From Shewanella avicenniae (GTDB taxonomy: Bacteria; Pseudomonadota; Gammaproteobacteria; Enterobacterales; Shewanellaceae), in assembly GCF_017354945.1 (NCBI RefSeq), contig NZ_CP071503.1, positions 1,240,001 to 1,304,000 on the forward strand: a stretch of DNA of 64,000 bases. Direction: 5' to 3'. Each line of letters begins with the position of its first letter. Position 1 is the stretch's first letter. The notes under the pieces were generated by a model that saw nothing but the letters and a program-made list of their open reading frames with translations, had not been told where the DNA came from and made no database searches. Both the position numbers and the translations under genes were made by a program. Positions 1-14,170 of the stretch are shown one piece after another.

Positions 1-5651
<5,651 letters not shown>

Positions 5652-6125
5652 ACAAACCCCCCAAAAACGTCGACAACATGAATCTGAATAGATAGCTGTC
5701 TAAAGATATGCACCCGAACCAATCAAACTATCCTGAGAGTCTTCAAACGTCAAACCAAAAGATTGCATATATTCAATTCAAATTCGCTCATTTCATAAAT
5801 ATTTTCTAATTACATGCCGTTAACGTAAACTGAAGAATATCACGTATAACATTATGAATAAAAAGAAATTTATAAATTCATTAAAAAAATTCACACCAAA
5901 GTGTAACATTTTTGATGCAAAAAATTATTGAACTGAGTGCTGTTTTTTTGAACTATGCAACTGTGTTTAAATAGTCGTAAAATTTGACTAACTATTCATC
6001 TTGGGGTGGTTAGGAACGGACGTAGGTCGTTGGGGATAACGGCCCAAACTTTGATTTAGCACATACACATATTCAGCAGCAGCTTATAACATGCGCGCTT
6101 TCTGTATTGCTGTTTGTGTGTGTCC
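5652..6125. other. Divergent intergenic region, gltB / radical SAM gene
   Basis: This 474-bp AT-rich gap lies between two divergent genes and must hold both promoters. No open reading frame is convincing. Most of it is A+T-rich with short A and T runs. A GC-rich island at about 6001-6047 contains short nested inverted repeats: TTGGG at 6001-6005 and again at 6030-6034, either of which can pair with CCCAA at 6043-6047; GTTA/TAAC; and GAC/GTC. This could fold in the 5' untranslated RNA of the radical SAM gene. No known regulator site could be assigned by eye. Confidence 0.5.
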
Positions 6126-7037
6126 ATGGGATTAGATGATTTTGTGTATACGCTTGGCCGTTATTGCCAAGATAATTTTGGTCAACGGGTACAAAAATTA
6201 ACCCTCGACGCTAAGTTCACTTGTCCTAATCGTGATGGCACGCTGGGTAAAGGCGGCTGTACATTTTGCAATGTCGCTTCTTTTAGCCATGAGCCCGATA
6301 CGCAACTCAGCATAGCCGAACAGCTCACCGGTGGTAAACAACGTTTGCGGGCAAAAGCGAATAAATTTTTCGCTTACTTTCAAGCCTATACTAGCACCTA
6401 TGAAGAATACGCACTGTTAAAACGTCGCTATGATGAAGCGCTGCAGGTGGCCGATCTCGTGGGGCTGTGTGTGGGGACTCGGCCTGATTGTGTCCCTGAT
6501 ACAGTATTGGCCTTGTTGGCCGACTATCAACAACAGGGATATGAAGTTTGGCTCGAACTCGGGCTGCAAACTGCTAATGATGACACCTTACACCGAATTA
6601 ACCGTGGCCATACGTTTGCCGCCTACCAGGATGCGGTGACGCGGGCTCGACGTTTTGGATTAAAAGTCTGCACGCACCTTATCTTTGGTTTTCCTCATGA
6701 AACGATTGTCGATCATCAAATAACCTTGGCAAAAGTGCTCGATGCGGGGGTTGATGGCCTTAAATTACATCCTCTGCACGTTGTTGAAGGTAGCACTATG
6801 GCTAAAGCGTGGCGCGCTGGGCGACTGACACCGCCCACCTTGGAAGAATACGTGGCGAGTGCCGCGGATATTATTCGACGCACGCCAAAGGAGATTGTGT
6901 TTCATCGAGTGACTGCTTACACCAAAATGCCAATGTTGCTTGCACCACAGTGGTGTGCCAGTCGTTGGATAGGCTTAGTCGGGATTGTCGATAATCTGGC
7001 GGAATATGGTGGCCAAGGCACCTATCTGACTGATTGA
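6126..7037 (+). CDS. TIGR01212-family radical SAM protein (YhcC-like)
   Basis: This is a radical S-adenosylmethionine protein of the YhcC family (about 303 residues from the ATG at 6126), of unknown substrate. The cysteine motif that binds the 4Fe-4S cluster is CPNRDGTLGKGGCTFC near residues 33-48, the long-spaced form typical of YhcC. Downstream are conserved blocks such as YFQAYTSTY, VGTRPDCVPD, ELGLQTANDDTL and GLKVCTHLIFGFPHET. A TTG at 6114 would add four residues; I prefer the ATG because homologues begin close to it, although no good ribosome-binding site precedes either. In E. coli the same family sits beside arcB and gltB; here it precedes the free-standing Hpt gene. Function is inferred only at family level. 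Confidence 0.9.
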   Translation: MGLDDFVYTLGRYCQDNFGQRVQKLTLDAKFTCPNRDGTLGKGGCTFCNVASFSHEPDTQLSIAEQLTGGKQRLRAKANKFFAYFQAYTSTYEEYALLKRRYDEALQVADLVGLCVGTRPDCVPDTVLALLADYQQQGYEVWLELGLQTANDDTLHRINRGHTFAAYQDAVTRARRFGLKVCTHLIFGFPHETIVDHQITLAKVLDAGVDGLKLHPLHVVEGSTMAKAWRAGRLTPPTLEEYVASAADIIRRTPKEIVFHRVTAYTKMPMLLAPQWCASRWIGLVGIVDNLAEYGGQGTYLTD

Positions 7038-7152
7038 TTGTTAACGTTTGGTAACAGCGGAATAAAAAGTAGCACCAGCTTGAGTACAGCGGTTGCACGC
7101 TGAAGTTAAGCAGGTATTATGTGAACAGTTTTTAAATGTAAGGAGTGCCTCA

Positions 7153-7518
7153 ATGGCGAATAGCGAATTGGATTCAGTACTCGATCTCAACACGCTGGAA
7201 CAGTATTGCAGTGCAATTGGTGCCGGAACATTACTGCGCAGCGTTGTGTTGTTTGAGAAATTGTTACCAGAATACTTAGCTAAGCTGAAAGCGGCTTATG
7301 ATGCTGGTGACAATGACGTACTGTGTTCTGAAGCGCATAAGTTCAAAGGCGCTGCTGGTTCTGTAGGTTTGAAGCGTGTCCATCATTTGGCACAGTATTT
7401 ACAGCATGGTGAAGACCCTCAGTGGGCTGCACATCACGCCGAATGGTTGGCTGAGATAATGAAGTTGATTGAGGGTGATTTGGCCACGCTGAAGCGGTTC
7501 TTAGAAGAGAAAGCCTAA
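7153..7518 (+). CDS. hptA: Free-standing histidine phosphotransfer protein HptA
   Basis: This is a 121-residue, all-helical histidine phosphotransfer (Hpt) protein. The phospho-accepting histidine is His62 in the signature EAHKFKGAAGSVG. In Shewanella the Arc system uses a stand-alone HptA together with the hybrid kinase ArcS to phosphorylate ArcA, replacing the Hpt domain at the end of E. coli ArcB; the position here, after gltBD and the YhcC homologue, agrees with that. The start at 7153 (MANSELDSVL) has a strong AAGGAG at about 7140-7145. An upstream in-frame ATG at 7093 lacks such a site and would add 20 residues unlike the family. A terminator follows directly. The partner assignment is inferred from family and locus. 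Confidence 0.9.
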   Translation: MANSELDSVLDLNTLEQYCSAIGAGTLLRSVVLFEKLLPEYLAKLKAAYDAGDNDVLCSEAHKFKGAAGSVGLKRVHHLAQYLQHGEDPQWAAHHAEWLAEIMKLIEGDLATLKRFLEEKA

Positions 7519-7547
7519 GCGCTGACACAGCTCGCTATCACGAATGG

Positions 7548-7572
7548 GTGACGCTTAGTGCGTCACTTTTTG
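7548..7572 (+). terminator. Rho-independent terminator after hptA
   Basis: The perfect stem GTGACGC (7548-7554) / GCGTCAC (7560-7566) has a 5-nt loop and is followed by TTTTTG. It lies 30 bp after the hptA stop. Confidence 0.85.
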
Positions 7573-7772
7573 TTTGTGTGGTTGGTATCTTCGGATATTA
7601 TCCACTGTTCTTATCTGTTTTTTCATAAAAAAGCTGTCATTTCATCGTTCATTTCGTTTACAGTGAATTTTCTGAAAGATAAATTTGATAATGGTTCTGG
7701 CGTTATCTACTCGATTTTTGTATTGTGGTATTGTATTACAAATTTCAGGGTAGACAATCGGTGTCTAAAACA

Positions 7773-8681
7773 ATGAAACATTTGCCCAGCCTAAAAAATC
7801 TTTATTACTTGGTGAACTTACACCAAGAGCAGAACTTCAATCGCGCTGCCAAACTGTGCCACGTGAGTCAGTCAACCTTGTCTAGCGGCATCCAGAATTT
7901 GGAAGAGCAGCTTGGCTACCAACTTATCGAACGTGACCATAAGTCGTTTATGTTCACCGCAATCGGTGAAGAGGTTGTGCAGCGTGCACTGAAAATTTTG
8001 ACCGATGTGGACGATCTGGTGGAGTTGGTGAAAAACCAAGGTGAACCGATGACCGGTGAAATTCGCCTTGGCTGTATTCCCACAATTGCGCCGTTTTTGC
8101 TTAGCCGCGTGGTGAAACAGTGTCAGAAGAGTTATCCAAAGCTCAGTTTACTCTTGAAGGAAGACACAACGGATCGCTTATTAGCTTCACTCGGCAAGGG
8201 GGAACTCGACCTGTTACTGTTGGCTTTGCCTGCGGACGTTTCAGGGTTCCACAGCATGAAAGTGGGCATTGACCCATTTAAACTGGTTATCCACAAAGAT
8301 CTCGCCGCGGATGTGCAACTGCCGATCGACTATCAAACCTTGCCAGACGAGAGCATCTTTTTGCTGCAAAATGAACACTGCATCACTGGTCATGCAATTA
8401 GCGCCTGTAAGTTAAGCGATAGTGCCAAAGTGAATCCGTTTGCGGCTACTAGCCTGCATACGCTGGTGCAGATGGTCAACAGCAAGCTCGGTACAACCTT
8501 CTTGCCACAAATGGCGATTGATGCTGGGATTTTAAGAGATACAGACTTGTCTGTGTTGAATCCGCCGGGTGATGCACCATATCGGGAGATTGGCATTGTA
8601 TGGCGTCAAACCACGAGCCGTATTATGACCTTCCGCACTCTCGGGTTAGAAATCCAAAAGCTGTTGAAGCTAGAAGATTAA
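7773..8681 (+). CDS. oxyR: LysR-family peroxide sensor OxyR
   Basis: This is a LysR-type regulator of about 302 residues. The N-terminal winged helix-turn-helix contains NFNRAAKLCHVSQSTLSSGIQNLEEQLG, and the effector domain contains GCIPTIAPFLL. The two redox cysteines of OxyR are present at the expected spacing, Cys203 and Cys212 (HCITGHAISAC), nine residues apart as in E. coli Cys199/Cys208. This supports peroxide sensing by disulfide formation and control of catalase and peroxidase genes. I chose the ATG at 7773 (MKHLPSLKNLYYLV), which matches where homologues begin. A GTG at 7761 has a slightly better spaced AGGGTAG and would add four residues. It is monocistronic, flanked by terminators. 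Confidence 0.93.
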   Translation: MKHLPSLKNLYYLVNLHQEQNFNRAAKLCHVSQSTLSSGIQNLEEQLGYQLIERDHKSFMFTAIGEEVVQRALKILTDVDDLVELVKNQGEPMTGEIRLGCIPTIAPFLLSRVVKQCQKSYPKLSLLLKEDTTDRLLASLGKGELDLLLLALPADVSGFHSMKVGIDPFKLVIHKDLAADVQLPIDYQTLPDESIFLLQNEHCITGHAISACKLSDSAKVNPFAATSLHTLVQMVNSKLGTTFLPQMAIDAGILRDTDLSVLNPPGDAPYREIGIVWRQTTSRIMTFRTLGLEIQKLLKLED

Positions 8682-8688
8682 CCATCAA

Positions 8689-8714
8689 AAAAGCCGCGAA
8701 AGCGGCTTTTGTAT
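8689..8714. terminator. Bidirectional terminator between oxyR and cyaC
   Basis: The stem AAAAGCCGC (8689-8697) / GCGGCTTTT (8702-8710) has a GAAA tetraloop. T-rich sequence follows on the plus strand, and the A-run on the other side gives a T-run on the minus strand. It can serve both converging genes. Confidence 0.85.
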
Positions 8715-8750
8715 TTTTATCGCCCCTGCTTAAGGGCATGCACACGCCAA

Positions 8751-9827
8751 TCAATTACCCTGCTTAGGCTTCACACCATACACTTCAATCGAGTGCTGTT
8801 TGCCTTTTAGCTTTACTGGGCCGAGGTTGGTGAGTTGGTATTCGCTGTGGCTGTTTTCCAGGCGAGATACCAAGGCGCCAGAGAGCAGCATACGTTGACC
8901 TAATGGATTACATTGGTCCTGTAGACGGGCGAGGGTGTTAATCACATCACTAAAGAAACTGATCTCTTGCTTTTGTACCCCAACAACCGCAGCGACCACT
9001 TGACCACAGTGGGCAGCCGCTTTGAACTTGGGCACAAATCCGTAGTGTTCTTCAAAATAGCGACGCTGCCAGTTGAGCTGTTGGCTGAACTCAAAGTAGA
9101 TGTTCATACAGCGATCATGCTTTACGCCTTTTTCCAGCGGCCAATGAATTAACACCGCATCCCCCATGTAACGGTAAATCTCGGCTTCGTTGTTGTTTAC
9201 CGTTTCAGTCAGCAGGCTAAAACAATCTTGGATAAGACGACTAAAACGATAGTCACCCAGCGACTCTGCATGGGTGGTCGATGCCACCATATCTAGGTAC
9301 ATAAACAGTCGTTGTTCATAGCGCGGCCGGTGGTATTTACCCATGCCTATGTTCAGCAAAATACGTGGGCCTACCAGCAACGCCATCTGTTCAATAAACG
9401 CCAGTCCAACACGAACGACGACCAGATACACCATCAAGGCTTGGAACGATGGACTATAGAGAATGTGGACAGTGAGCATCTGCCGCAACGTGGCAATATG
9501 GTTTTCTAGCGCCCACATATTGAGGTACTGCGTCATATACGCCAGTGTTGTGGCGCCCAATAGCAGGAATAAACCTTTAAACACAACCGAGAAAATATAA
9601 GGGAGGCGGTTGATGGCGCTAAAGTCTGCGATGAGGTTCGACATCCAATGCAGGCTGCCAAAAATCACCCCAAGATAGATCGCGAGAGTGGCAAAGTCGC
9701 CAGGACTTACCGCCCATTGAGGCACTTCGAGGGTTTGGGAATAGCGAAAAAACACAAAAGCCGACATTGCCCCTGTCCAGGCCAAAATGGCAAATAGTAG
9801 TTTTTTAGCCTGAACTTTAGCTCTCAC
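8751..9827 (-). CDS. cyaC: Membrane-anchored class III adenylate cyclase
   Basis: This 358-residue protein has an N-terminal membrane region (several hydrophobic segments up to about residue 160) and a cytoplasmic class III nucleotide cyclase domain. The two metal-binding aspartates are visible: Asp179 in MYLDMVAST and Asp223 in YMGDAVLIHW. The end of the domain has GPVKLKGKQHSIEVYGV, usual for adenylate rather than guanylate cyclases. It should make cAMP from ATP at the inner membrane. The position between oxyR and mutH fits the Shewanella cyaC locus, where membrane cyclases feed Crp-dependent anaerobic respiration; that functional link is family knowledge, not visible here. The GTG/ATG choice does not affect the domain call. 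Confidence 0.88.
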   Translation of the reverse strand: MRAKVQAKKLLFAILAWTGAMSAFVFFRYSQTLEVPQWAVSPGDFATLAIYLGVIFGSLHWMSNLIADFSAINRLPYIFSVVFKGLFLLLGATTLAYMTQYLNMWALENHIATLRQMLTVHILYSPSFQALMVYLVVVRVGLAFIEQMALLVGPRILLNIGMGKYHRPRYEQRLFMYLDMVASTTHAESLGDYRFSRLIQDCFSLLTETVNNNEAEIYRYMGDAVLIHWPLEKGVKHDRCMNIYFEFSQQLNWQRRYFEEHYGFVPKFKAAAHCGQVVAAVVGVQKQEISFFSDVINTLARLQDQCNPLGQRMLLSGALVSRLENSHSEYQLTNLGPVKLKGKQHSIEVYGVKPKQGN

Positions 9828-9947
9828 GAAAAATATTTTGTCCGAACTTACGCCTCATCCCCAAGGAGCGCTAGTTTATAGATATAACCCTATATTTTCC
9901 AGTGATATGTGTGACCTAGATCAACTCAGCGTCAACTCATTGGCTAC

Positions 9948-10619
9948 TTATCCGAAATAATCTCGCAAAATTTGGGTCGTAAATTGGGTCTTTAAATAGA
10001 AGCCTCGAGGATTGGTTTGTTGCATGCTACCGTCCTCAGCAATGCTGTTGGTCATAGCCTTGCTATTGGCTGCTTTGGGTCTAAGTTGCAGCACTTCGCC
10101 GTGACGCGCGCTAATCTGGCTGACTTTACCTAGGCTGATCAATTCCATGATCTCTTCCCAATCCTGCTTCAACTGCTGTTGTTGCCGTGTGGTAGGCTGC
10201 CAGAGTATCGGCATACCCACGCGGCGGGCGCCGATGGCGATCTGTCGTTCACCTTCTACGGGGATCCACAGCACGCGCTGCAGTTTGTGGTAAACCAAGC
10301 TGTCTTCCCAGCGTAAGCCGGTAACATTAGCAAGCGGCGCGACACAGACATAGGTCGTCTCTAACGGTAATCCGGCGGCATTAAGTGGAAGACTCTTTAG
10401 CTCGACGCCAAGGTGTAAAAAATCCTGTTCCGGCTTTGAGCCTGCCTCAGCACCCAAGGCGGCCTCAAATAATTGCCCCACCCATCCTTTGTCTCGGCGC
10501 AGATCCTTTGGCACAGCAATGTTTAGCTCCTTCGCTATATCCGCTAAGGATAAGCCGGCTAACGCTTCGGCGCGCTGCATAAGCTGCTCAACACTGTTCG
10601 GTGGCGGGACATGGGTCAT
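9948..10619 (-). CDS. mutH: DNA mismatch repair endonuclease MutH
   Basis: This is a 223-residue methyl-directed mismatch-repair nuclease that nicks the unmethylated strand at hemimethylated GATC. The restriction-endonuclease-like active site is intact: Asp66, Glu73 and Lys75 in DFLHLGVELKS (the D-x6-E-x-K motif). The N-terminal RRDKGWVGQLFEAALGA and the C-terminal NPRGFYLKTQFT are family signatures. Length matches E. coli MutH. The presence of MutH implies a Dam-type methylation system in this organism. It lies upstream of cyaC on the same strand with a 120-bp gap. Confidence 0.96.
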   Translation of the reverse strand: MTHVPPPNSVEQLMQRAEALAGLSLADIAKELNIAVPKDLRRDKGWVGQLFEAALGAEAGSKPEQDFLHLGVELKSLPLNAAGLPLETTYVCVAPLANVTGLRWEDSLVYHKLQRVLWIPVEGERQIAIGARRVGMPILWQPTTRQQQQLKQDWEEIMELISLGKVSQISARHGEVLQLRPKAANSKAMTNSIAEDGSMQQTNPRGFYLKTQFTTQILRDYFG

Positions 10620-11330
10620 ACTGAATGGTCATCAACTTGAGTGAATGTGGATAGATTTTATATTGGTTAAAAATAGTACAACATGGTTTTGCACAGAAAA
10701 AACTCTTGATAACGATGTGCTATCAATATGAATTTTATAGTGAAATTAATTCTGTGTATATTGCTGAAAAACGTTTTACCTTTTTACTCTCTGGATTCCC
10801 CCTCTTTTCCAACAAGGTTATCAACAGTTTTGTGGGATAACCAAATCATTCAGCTTAAATGTGACCGCTAAATCAACATCGACGTCCAGTTGTAATCAAA
10901 AGGTAGCGTTTTTATTGAGGAAACCGATAAAAGTTTTTAATTATATGCCCCTCAATGTGTTGATAACTTAAATGTGTGCCTATCTGCTGTTTTTATCACC
11001 ATATCGAAATTTGACGCTGCTTAGTTACATGTAAATCAGTATTAAATTGTTATGTATCAATAATTTGTATAGATTTGATTGCAGTCTGCTTTTTGCGCGG
11101 TTTGTCCAAGAATCAGACTTTTTCCCGAGTATTCGCCAGTTGCGAACATAGATATCCACAGTTTTTGTGGATAGTTCGCAAATTGCAGCCAATAAAAGTG
11201 AATAACTTAGGAAACGGACGCAAAATATTCACCTTCATCGCTGTCAAATTCTGGCAAAGTTGGTAATTGCCGCTGAGCGAGGTTTGTGAAACAATCAATT
11301 CATTAATCTTGCTCGATTTTTGGAGTCCAT
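10620..11330. other. 711-bp AT-rich gap mutH-rppH with DnaA-box-like sites and a large dyad
   Basis: There is no credible gene in this divergent gap. Several close matches to the DnaA-box consensus TTATCCACA are visible: TGTGGATA at 10646-10653, TTATCAACA at 10818-10826, TGTTGATAA at 10958-10966, TATCCACA at 11153-11160 and TGTGGATA at 11166-11173. The last two face each other inside a larger imperfect dyad: TTGCGAAC at 11140-11147 pairs with GTTCGCAA at 11174-11181. A second dyad, GGTTATC (10816-10822) / GATAACC (10836-10842), overlaps the second site. The region is strongly A+T-rich. Both the mutH and rppH promoters must lie here. Its binding role is inference. Confidence 0.5.
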
Positions 11331-11852
11331 GTGATTGATAGCGATGGTTTTCGCGCTAATGTGGGCATAATTATTTGTAATAAGATCGGTCAGGTGATGT
11401 GGGCTAGACGATATGGGCAACATTCCTGGCAATTTCCCCAAGGGGGAGTGGATGATGGCGAGACCGCTGAACAAGCGATGTATCGAGAATTATTCGAGGA
11501 AGTTGGGCTGTTACCTGAACACGTTCAAATCCTAACATCAACCCGATCTTGGCTACGCTATAAATTGCCGAAGCGCCTTGTACGACAGGACAGTAAGCCA
11601 GTCTGTATTGGCCAAAAACAAAAGTGGTTCTTGCTGCAGTTGAAGTCTCAGGACAATGCTGTGAATCTTAACGCATGTGGTCATCCAGAATTTGATGATT
11701 GGCGCTGGGTGAGCTATTGGTATCCGGTGCGGCAGGTGGTGTCTTTTAAGCGCGAAGTGTATCGCAAAGTGATGAAAGAGTTTTCCGCTACTACCTTGGC
11801 GTTGCAGCACCGCGAGCCAAGACGACGAAATCGTAGTCGCAATAGTCGCTAG
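11331..11852 (+). CDS. rppH: RNA pyrophosphohydrolase RppH
   Basis: This is a 173-residue Nudix hydrolase that removes pyrophosphate from triphosphorylated 5' ends of mRNA and so triggers RNase E-dependent decay. The Nudix box runs over residues 38-60 ([20 protein letters not shown] then VGL), matching GX5EX7REUXEEXGU. The N-terminus [13 protein letters not shown] and the blocks [26 protein letters not shown] and [21 protein letters not shown] are nearly those of E. coli RppH. Translation begins at a GTG (11331) preceded by TGGAG. The basic C-terminal tail ([10 protein letters not shown]) is short. ptsP follows 26 bp later, as in E. coli, so the two are probably one operon. Confidence 0.97.
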   Translation: MIDSDGFRANVGIIICNKIGQVMWARRYGQHSWQFPQGGVDDGETAEQAMYRELFEEVGLLPEHVQILTSTRSWLRYKLPKRLVRQDSKPVCIGQKQKWFLLQLKSQDNAVNLNACGHPEFDDWRWVSYWYPVRQVVSFKREVYRKVMKEFSATTLALQHREPRRRNRSRNSR

Positions 11853-11878
11853 CTTTATCAAAGAGTCAGGGGGAGCCG

Positions 11879-14113
11879 TTGTTAAACACGCTCAGGGATA
11901 TTACCCAAGCAGTTGCTGGGGCTAAAGATTTAGACGCGGCGCTTGAACTGCTGGTGAAGCAGATTAAGTTGGCGATGGCTACCGAGTGTTGTTCTATCTA
12001 TGTGTTAGATAACAACGAGCTAGTGTTATCGGCAACCGACGGTCTGAAGCCTGAATCTGTGGGTAAAGTGCGCATGCCTTTATCCGAAGGCTTAGTTGGT
12101 TTAGTGGCCGAGCGTGAAGAGGCGATCAATTTAGCTGATGCGCGTCAGCATCCGCGCTTCAAATTATTCCCTGAAGCGGCAGAAGAGGAATATCGTGCCT
12201 TCCTCGCCGTTCCTATCATTTATCAAAAGCAACTGCTGGGCGTTATTGTGGTTCAGCAGGCCAGTTCGCGTCAGTTCAACGAAGGTGAAGAAGCCTTTTT
12301 GATGACCCTTGCCGCGCAGCTCGCCATGGCGGTGCGTGGCTTGAAGCAAAAATCCGGTGTACAGCATCGTCGTGCGCAAGTGCTTTTTAATGGGACACCA
12401 GCGTCAAATGGTATCGCTATTGCCAATGCGTTAGTGTTGGGCGGTGATATCTCGCTTGAGCAACCCGAGCAACGCTGCGCAGATGTTACGGCGGAAAGAG
12501 AACGCATTCTGCAGGCGATTTCCCGTAGTCGTAATAATTTAGCCAATCTGGCACAACGTTTTGATCGTGAACAAGATCAAGAAGTTGTCGCTATCTTCTC
12601 TGCCTTACAATTACTACTCGAAGATTCAAGTCTCGGTGGCGAATATCTGCGTGAGGTTGAAGAGGGCTGGCAGGCCGAAACCGCCGTCAGTCGCGTATCG
12701 CTGCGTTACATCAAGCAATTCCAAGCGATGGACGATGCTTACCTTAAAGAGCGTGCCAGTGATATTCGCGAACTTGGTACCAAGGTTTTACGGCAACTGA
12801 TTGAACCTGGCCAGCTAGAACTGGACTCAGATCGCCCCATCATTCTGGTGACTAAAGAAGCCGATACGACATTACTGGCAGAGTTTCCACGCGGCAAGCT
12901 GGTGGGGATTGTCACTGAATTAGGCGGGGTCAACTCACATGCGGCGATTCTTGCGCGGGCGATGGGGATCCCCGCGTTAACGGGGGTTCAACAGGTCTTA
13001 GCGGCTAACATCAACCGTAAACTGTTGGTACTTAATGCCACTCGCGGTAGCTTGATGGTGTCACCATCACCTTCGGTGATCAGTGAATTTAGACTGTTGA
13101 TGAACGCCGAAAAGGCGTTGCAACGGCAATATGTGCAAGAAATCCATCTGCCTGCAGAAACAACCGATGGTCAGCGGATCAAACTGTATTTGAATGCGGG
13201 CTTGCTGAGCGGATTGGAATCGGAAATTGCCGATGGTTCTGACGGTATTGGGCTGTACCGCACTGAAATTCCCTTTATGTTGCAGCAGCGTTTTCCGAGT
13301 GAGTCGGAACAGATTGCGGTTTACAAACAGGTGCTGCAGGCGGTTAACGGTCGTCCAGTGACGATGCGTTCGTTAGATGTGGGTGGCGATAAACCGTTAC
13401 CTTATTTTCCGATTAAAGAAGAAAACCCGTTCTTAGGCTGGCGCGGCATTCGTCTGTCGCTGGATCATCCCGAGCTGTTTTTGGTGCAAATCCGTGCGAT
13501 GTTGCAAGCGAACGGTGCGGGAACACAACTGAGTGTGTTGTTGCCTATGGTCAGTAATCTCGAAGAGATTGACCATGCCTTGGAATATTTTGAACAAGCC
13601 TATCAAGAGCTTAAAGCGGACGTAGATCCTAATTTAAGTCGGCCAAGAGTCGGCATTATGTTAGAAGTGCCGGTGCTGTTATTCCAGTTGGAGGAAGTGG
13701 CCAAACGGGTCGATTTTATCTCGGTGGGGAGTAACGATTTAACCCAATACTTGCTTGCGGTTGACCGTAACAATCCGCGAGTAACATCGCTGTTTGATAG
13801 CTATCATCCTGGGGTGCTGCGCTCACTGAAAAATGCTCACGAACAGTGTGTTGCCTATGGCCTAGAGAGCAGTGTGTGCGGCGAGATGGCGGGGGAGCCT
13901 GCTGGCGCATTGCTGTTAGCTGCCATGGGATATCGTCACTTAAGTATGAACCAAGGCAGTTTGGCCCGGATTAACTATTTGCTGCGGCGCGTTAGCCTAG
14001 AAGAACTTAAAGCGTTGTTACAAGAGGCGATGTCAAAGCGTAGTGGGCAAGATGTTCGCGAATTGCTTCGCGAGTATTTGGCTCAAAAAGATTTAGCCGC
14101 CATTTTAAACTAA
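11879..14113 (+). CDS. ptsP: Nitrogen PTS enzyme I, PtsP (EI-Ntr)
   Basis: This is a 744-residue phosphoenolpyruvate-protein phosphotransferase of the nitrogen PTS, which phosphorylates NPr. An N-terminal GAF domain (about residues 20-160) precedes the enzyme I modules. The phosphorylated histidine is His354 in GGVNSHAAILARAMGIPALTG. The PEP-binding barrel shows GLYRTEIPFM, MRSLDVGGDKPLPYF and VGSNDLTQYLLAVDR, and the catalytic cysteine is about residue 667 (VCGEMAG). The start is a TTG at 11879 with GGGGGA upstream; the N-terminus MLNTLRDITQAV then aligns with E. coli PtsP (MLTRLREIV). It follows rppH closely and is probably co-transcribed. Confidence 0.96.
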   Translation: MLNTLRDITQAVAGAKDLDAALELLVKQIKLAMATECCSIYVLDNNELVLSATDGLKPESVGKVRMPLSEGLVGLVAEREEAINLADARQHPRFKLFPEAAEEEYRAFLAVPIIYQKQLLGVIVVQQASSRQFNEGEEAFLMTLAAQLAMAVRGLKQKSGVQHRRAQVLFNGTPASNGIAIANALVLGGDISLEQPEQRCADVTAERERILQAISRSRNNLANLAQRFDREQDQEVVAIFSALQLLLEDSSLGGEYLREVEEGWQAETAVSRVSLRYIKQFQAMDDAYLKERASDIRELGTKVLRQLIEPGQLELDSDRPIILVTKEADTTLLAEFPRGKLVGIVTELGGVNSHAAILARAMGIPALTGVQQVLAANINRKLLVLNATRGSLMVSPSPSVISEFRLLMNAEKALQRQYVQEIHLPAETTDGQRIKLYLNAGLLSGLESEIADGSDGIGLYRTEIPFMLQQRFPSESEQIAVYKQVLQAVNGRPVTMRSLDVGGDKPLPYFPIKEENPFLGWRGIRLSLDHPELFLVQIRAMLQANGAGTQLSVLLPMVSNLEEIDHALEYFEQAYQELKADVDPNLSRPRVGIMLEVPVLLFQLEEVAKRVDFISVGSNDLTQYLLAVDRNNPRVTSLFDSYHPGVLRSLKNAHEQCVAYGLESSVCGEMAGEPAGALLLAAMGYRHLSMNQGSLARINYLLRRVSLEELKALLQEAMSKRSGQDVRELLREYLAQKDLAAILN

Positions 14114-14170
14114 TGGTTTTCCACCACCGAGACTAACTTATTAGGGTGCCGATGCCTCGGCATAAGATAC

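Noticed and set aside
7093..7152. Upstream start for hptA
   Set aside because: It adds 20 residues not expected in the family and has no ribosome-binding site, whereas the ATG at 7153 has AAGGAG.
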